In this document: piece after piece, positions 60,437-64,000 of the stretch
Numbering within the stretch: position 1 is the first letter of the stretch
Layout of the letters: each line of letters opens with the position of its first letter
Assembly (NCBI RefSeq): GCF_004358205.1
Contig: NZ_SMYO01000010.1
Location: 166,457-230,456 of the forward strand
Direction: 5' to 3'
Source: Bacillus salipaludis
Lineage (GTDB): Bacteria > Bacillota > Bacilli > Bacillales_B > DSM-18226
Length of the DNA: 64,000 bases
The notes under the pieces: model-generated
What the model was told of the DNA's origin: nothing
The model's database searches: none
The model's input: the letters and a program-made list of their open reading frames with translations, nothing else
Translations under genes and position numbers: made by a program

Positions 60437-61495
60437 CGAGATAAAAAAGGTAACGATTGAAAGTACCACAGACGTAATCAGCATTGCAATTAGCGGGCGG
60501 GCTGCTTTTGTTCGGAGATCCCGCAGGCTAACATTTAAACCGAGACCGACCATGGCAGAAGTCAAAATAAAAGTAGTAGCCGTTGCGACCCCGTCTAACG
60601 CTGTTTTTGAAACTGGAATCGACTTACCGAAGACATAGCTTCCAAGCAAACTCATTAAAATAAAACCAATTAAAAACCATGGAAATTCAATTTTTGTATC
60701 TCCTGGATTCGAAGTATTTTTCCGTTTCATCCAATACATAAGTATAAAAGATAATGGAACTAGCAGCAGTACCCTGCCTAATTTCGCCAGTAGGGCAATC
60801 GCTAAGCCATCAGGACCAGCAGGAGCTCCTGCCAAAGCGACATGGGCAATTTCATGTAGGCTGGTACCGCTCCAAATTCCATATTCAATCGCCGATAATG
60901 GAAGAAAAGGTCTTAGGATGGTATAAACGATGGAAAATATCGTTCCAACTAATGCAATAATCCCTACTCCTATCGCGGTATCTTCATCCTTTGCTTTGAT
61001 AATAGGTGAAACGGCTGCAATGGCTGCTGCCCCGCATACTCCAGTACCAACTCCCAAGAGAAGAGAGAGAGTTGATTCTGCTTTCAATAATTTTCCGAGC
61101 CAAACGGTTAATACTATAGCAAAAGCAATAACACCCACATCGCGTGCAAGTAGTCCAAGCCCTTGATGCAGTACAATATCAATATTTAGTTTTAAGCCGT
61201 ACAAAATGATGGCAAAGCGCAAAAAACGTTTCGCGGAAAATTGAATACCGGCGCGCAGTTTTTCTGGATATCCGAAAAATTGCCGGTAGAATACCGCAAT
61301 AACGATTGCACAAGCCAGCGGGCCAACATGATCAAAACCAGGGACTTTTGATAAAGCATAGCCAAGCGCTGCAACAACAATCGTAAAGGCGATTCCACCT
61401 AACCATAAACCGCCGGAAGGCTTAGGTTCCAGATTTTTTTGCTGAAGATCGGCCTGTTCAGTGACAGATAATGCTTTAGCATTTAGGTTCCCCAT
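60434..61495 (-). CDS. YeiH-family putative sulfate exporter (UPF0324)
   Basis: 353 aa with about nine hydrophobic segments. Conserved: 'GFDHVGPLACAIVIAVFYRQ', 'GVGTGVCGAAAIAAVSPIIK', 'SGTSLHEIAHVALAGAPAGP', 'GLGLNVSLRDLRTKAARPL' (N-terminal to C-terminal). The family is annotated as a sulfate or sulfite exporter on weak evidence. ATG at 61495 follows GAGGTGA. A LysR regulator is divergent and likely controls it, as with E. coli YeiE/YeiH. Confidence 0.9.
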   Translation of the reverse strand: MGNLNAKALSVTEQADLQQKNLEPKPSGGLWLGGIAFTIVVAALGYALSKVPGFDHVGPLACAIVIAVFYRQFFGYPEKLRAGIQFSAKRFLRFAIILYGLKLNIDIVLHQGLGLLARDVGVIAFAIVLTVWLGKLLKAESTLSLLLGVGTGVCGAAAIAAVSPIIKAKDEDTAIGVGIIALVGTIFSIVYTILRPFLPLSAIEYGIWSGTSLHEIAHVALAGAPAGPDGLAIALLAKLGRVLLLVPLSFILMYWMKRKNTSNPGDTKIEFPWFLIGFILMSLLGSYVFGKSIPVSKTALDGVATATTFILTSAMVGLGLNVSLRDLRTKAARPLIAMLITSVVLSIVTFFIS

Positions 61496-61620
61496 ATTTA
61501 TCACCTCATTTAATTTCTAATTTTAGAATACTCCTGGTTCATGTATAAGGAAAATAAAGATATATAATAGGTATGATAAGTAAATTTATATACATAAGGA
61601 ACCGAAGCGGGGGTAATCGG

Positions 61621-62511
61621 ATGGATCAACATTTAGAGGTGTTTATAAAGGTTGTGGAAAAGGAGAATTTTTCGAAAGCTGCAGAAGATCTGCATATGAC
61701 ACAGCCTGCGGTCAGTCAATATATCAGGACTTTAGAAGAATCGGTCGGCGCTAGACTGCTTGAAAGGAGTAATAAATATGTGCGCCTCAATAAGGCAGGG
61801 GAAATTGTTTATCATCATGCAAAAGAAATTTTGGCACTTCACACAAAAATGCAATCATTAGTCGATGATCTGACCAATAAGGCAAGCGGGCAGATTTCAA
61901 TTGGTGCGAGCTATACATTTGGTGAATATATTCTGCCGCATATTATATCGAGAATGCAGTGGCAATATCCCTTGATTCGTCCATCAATCAAGATTCAAAA
62001 TACAAAGGAAGTGATCGAGCTCGTAAGAATGCATCAATTGGATATAGGAATAATCGAGGGTATTTTGAAGGATGATCATTTAAGTTCAGAAGTCATTTCG
62101 GAAGATAAAATGGTGGTTGTTGCTTCGCCCACTCATCATCTTTTATCGAAACTTGGTGAAAAACGAATTTCTGATTTGGTGGATGAAACATGGATTTTAA
62201 GAGAGGAAGGTTCCGGTACAAGGGAAGCTGCGGAAAACTTTTTTCGCTTACATAACTTTACGCCAAAAAAAATTATGGAATTTGGAAGTACTCAGGTGAT
62301 AAAAGAGTCCGTTGAGGCAGGTCTGGGGATCAGCCTATTGTCACGCTGGGCTATTGAGAAAGAGGTTGTTCATAGCTACATCCGGATCATTCATATTGAG
62401 GGTCTGCCTTTCAAACGGAATTTTTCGATGATTACTCAGTCCGCCTATCAAACAAAAGCCTTAAAGACATTTATTGAAATTGTGAGGGAGTATTTGTCGG
62501 ATTTTAGTTAG
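61621..62511 (+). CDS. LysR-family transcriptional regulator
   Basis: 296 aa. The HTH is 'NFSKAAEDLHMTQPAVSQYI', followed by 'RTLEESVGARLLERSNKYV'. The effector domain has 'ISIGASYTFGEYILPHIISR' and 'SVEAGLGISLLSRWAI'. It resembles YeiE/CysL regulators of sulfur metabolism. ATG at 61621 follows GGGGG. Divergent from the YeiH exporter, it probably regulates it. No terminator was found; the tandem repeat array starts 20 bp downstream. Confidence 0.92.
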   Translation: MDQHLEVFIKVVEKENFSKAAEDLHMTQPAVSQYIRTLEESVGARLLERSNKYVRLNKAGEIVYHHAKEILALHTKMQSLVDDLTNKASGQISIGASYTFGEYILPHIISRMQWQYPLIRPSIKIQNTKEVIELVRMHQLDIGIIEGILKDDHLSSEVISEDKMVVVASPTHHLLSKLGEKRISDLVDETWILREEGSGTREAAENFFRLHNFTPKKIMEFGSTQVIKESVEAGLGISLLSRWAIEKEVVHSYIRIIHIEGLPFKRNFSMITQSAYQTKALKTFIEIVREYLSDFS

Positions 62512-62532
62512 TTTCGTCTAAATAGGAGGTTG

Positions 62533-63055
62533 GAAGGACACTTTCTAGGGTTTCTTCTTGATTTTGTCTTTCTAACTGCTCTAGAAAGACACTTTCTCGC
62601 GTTTCTTCCGTGATTTTGTCTTTCTAGCTGCTCTGGAAAGACACTTTCTCGCGTTTCTTCCGTGATTTTGTCTTTCTAGCTGCTCTGGAAAGACACTTTC
62701 TCGCGTTTCTTCCGTAATTTTGTCTTTCTAACTGCTCTAGAAAGACACTTTCTCGCGTTTCTTCCGTGATTTTGTCTTTCTAGCTGCTCTGGAAGGACAC
62801 TTTCTCGCGTTTCTTCCGTGATTTTGTCTTTCTAACTGCTCTAGAAAGACACTTTCTCGCGTTTCTTCCGTGATTTTGTCTTTCTAGTTGCTCTGGAAAG
62901 ACACTTTCTACAGTTTCTTCCGTGATTATGTCTTTCTAGCTGCTCTAGAAAGACACTTTCTACAGTTTCTTCCGTGATTATGTCTTTCTAGCTGCTCAGG
63001 AAGGACACTTTTACCCATACTTTTTAGTAATTTGTCCTTCCAGCGCCTCTGAAAG
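62533..63055. repeat. 52-bp tandem repeat array, ten copies
   Basis: Units begin at 62533, 62584, 62636, 62688, 62740, 62792, 62844, 62896, 62948 and 63000 (last partial, first one base short). The consensus has GAAAGACACTTTCTCGCG and TTTCTTCCGTGATTTTGTC, then TTTCTAGCTGCTCTG. In each copy CTAGAAAGACA can pair with TGTCTTTCTAG, giving a chain of hairpins; inner GAAA/TTTC parts add pairing. Variants are few (AGGG/CGCG/ACAG, GCTG/ACTG/GTTG). It is non-coding and in the gap between two genes. Confidence 0.95.
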
Positions 63056-63058
63056 GGG

Positions 63059-63433
63059 TTATTTCAACTTATTGTGCACCTTATGTTCATAGTTTTTGAA
63101 AAAAGAGGAATTCGTTTTAACGCCTCGTTTGGACATCATTTGATTGAATCGTAAAAGTTTTTCATTTAGCTTTTTTCTAAGACCTTCCCGCTCCCTCGGG
63201 TCATCACATTTTTTCATTAAATCCTCAATTGTCGTCAGTTCCCTGCGCAAATGGCTTTCTTCCTCGGTATACCCAGCATTTTTTAACAGTTTATAAGCCA
63301 TGCGCAATTCCTCAGGAACTCCTGCGAGGTCATCGAGCGGAAGCGGCTTGCCCATCCCAGGGAGATTTTCAAACTCTCCATCCTCATATGCTTTTTTTAT
63401 CCGTTCTTCTGAGACAATATGAAATAGATCCAT
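63059..63433 (-). CDS. DnaJ-homologue C28 (DUF1992) family protein
   Basis: 124 aa. The conserved start is 'ERIKKAYEDGEFENLPGMGK' and 'PLPLDDLAGVPEELRMAYKL', the DUF1992 hallmark, followed by a helical Arg/Lys-rich tail 'LRRELTTIEDLMKKCDDPRE'. ATG at 63433 follows AGGAGG. Function is unknown in bacteria. Confidence 0.88.
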   Translation of the reverse strand: MDLFHIVSEERIKKAYEDGEFENLPGMGKPLPLDDLAGVPEELRMAYKLLKNAGYTEEESHLRRELTTIEDLMKKCDDPREREGLRKKLNEKLLRFNQMMSKRGVKTNSSFFKNYEHKVHNKLK

Positions 63434-63565
63434 GTTATAGCCTCCTTTTACCATACCTACTATGTAAAGTATATCAACTATCCATTTATATGCCTATCAG
63501 CCAAAATGTAATTTTTTATCTTCATTGGGGGAATGCTACAAGCGTAAACGAAAGGAGTGTTGAGT

Positions 63566-63724
63566 TTGGCACGCGGAGAACATTTTAATCATAAAAAGAA
63601 AAACCACCCAGGTGATTTTCCAAAAAACAGCCTGACCGCAAAACATACTAGAGAAGTCATTGAAGATGAAGAACTAATCGTCACCCAGGAGGCATTCAAA
63701 AATAGAGTCGAAGAGGAAGAATAA
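63566..63724 (+). CDS. Small hydrophilic protein (52 aa)
   Basis: TTG at 63566 lies 8 bases after AAAGGAG. Product: 'MARGEHFNHKKKNHPGDFPK', 'NSLTAKHTREVIEDEELIVT', 'QEAFKNRVEEEE', with a basic start and acidic end. A perfect terminator follows the stop codon at once. No family was recognised, but the signals make it a convincing gene. Confidence 0.7.
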   Translation: MARGEHFNHKKKNHPGDFPKNSLTAKHTREVIEDEELIVTQEAFKNRVEEEE

Positions 63725-63752
63725 AAAGCGTGAGGGACACCTCACGCTTTTT
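63724..63752. terminator. Terminator between the small gene and the ammonia-lyase gene
   Basis: AAAAGCGTGAGG pairs exactly with CCTCACGCTTTT around GACA. It serves both directions. Confidence 0.9.
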
Positions 63753-63756
63753 CATA

Positions 63757-64000
63757 TTACAATACTACTGATTGTGTTAATTCAGCAAAATCCATTGTTT
63801 TGAGGCCTTCTGCTGCTCTTTCAATATCCTTCGAGAAAATACGGTCCTTTGTAATAGAAGGAACAATTTCTCTTCCCTTTTCGTAAAGTCTTCTTGTTTG
63901 TGTAGCCATTTTATCCACACCACGGTATTCTACAGCCTGCATGGCACAAATCAATTCAATCGCAAGAACTCTTCTTGCATTTTGAATAATTTGATGAGCG
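63757..64000 (-). CDS. Aromatic amino acid (histidine) ammonia-lyase, C-terminal part
   Basis: 81 residues of the C-terminus are in the window; the rest lies beyond 64000. '[20 protein letters not shown]' and '[20 protein letters not shown]' are the conserved helical end of HutH. HutH removes ammonia from histidine to give urocanate. A phenylalanine/tyrosine ammonia-lyase cannot be ruled out from this fragment, because the MIO-forming Ala-Ser-Gly is outside the window. Confidence 0.85.
   Translation of the reverse strand, partial: AHQIIQNARRVLAIELICAMQAVEYRGVDKMATQTRRLYEKGREIVPSITKDRIFSKDIERAAEGLKTMDFAELTQSVVL

Noticed and set aside
1..64000. Search by eye for tRNA, rRNA, CRISPR repeats, integrases, transposases and phage genes
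   Set aside because: None was seen. Covariance-model searches could still find short RNAs that are not visible by eye.

Overview
This window is from a low-G+C, endospore-forming Gram-positive bacterium of the Bacillaceae, Neobacillus/Mesobacillus-like by gene content. The genus is an inference and cannot be fixed from this sequence alone. The evidence is AGGAGG-type ribosome binding sites, SigA-type promoters, SinI/SinR, PdaA, and a block (about 42.8-57.7 kb) whose gene content and order recall the yfj-yfk-yfl region of Bacillus subtilis (rlmD, pdaA, yfjT-like, yfkD, yfkE, yfkF, yfkH, yfkK, map). No tRNA, rRNA, CRISPR array, transposase or prophage gene was found.

Layout. 0-5 kb: a MarR regulator cut by the window edge, then a C4-dicarboxylate two-component system with a TSUP permease and a malic enzyme. 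5-13.7 kb: small stress and detoxification loci (TetR/isochorismatase-like/MFS, VOC, MarR/methyltransferase, MscS, PspA). 13.9-23.6 kb: a glycosyltransferase, then a sigma-54-controlled cluster. It has an enhancer-binding protein, a three-gene heme-dependent oxidative N-demethylase system, an aldehyde dehydrogenase and an amino-acid/amine permease. Two matches to the -24/-12 promoter consensus are visible, one before the demethylase genes and one before the permease. 23.6-29.3 kb: an aminotransferase, then gentisate catabolism (3-hydroxybenzoate 6-hydroxylase-like enzyme, fumarylpyruvate hydrolase, gentisate dioxygenase) with a DinB-fold protein that may supply the missing maleylpyruvate isomerase step. 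29.4-36.3 kb: a PanF/YhdT transporter, a polar amino acid ABC transporter, and a MocR-LysE pair. 36.6-42.4 kb: a DeoR-regulated ribose-type ABC transporter with a fructokinase-like kinase.

42.8-64 kb: the conserved Bacillus core block with class I fumarase, a P1B-4 metal ATPase, SinR, a pseudouridine-kinase-like PfkB protein, a YeiH exporter with a LysR regulator, and the end of an aromatic amino acid (histidine) ammonia-lyase. Several intergenic repeats sit here: a 21-bp tandem array, a ten-copy 52-bp hairpin array, a MITE-like fold-back element with a truncated relic elsewhere, and a large structured element.

The most striking find is at 58.2-58.7 kb. A 49-codon sinI lies convergent to sinR instead of upstream of it. 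Its leader contains a class I cyclic-di-GMP riboswitch, and its upstream region has a Spo0A-box match and a SinR-box match. This would wire c-di-GMP directly into the SinI/SinR biofilm switch. A second strong lead is the sigma-54 N-demethylase regulon, whose activator carries an extra sensor-like domain after its DNA-binding motif.
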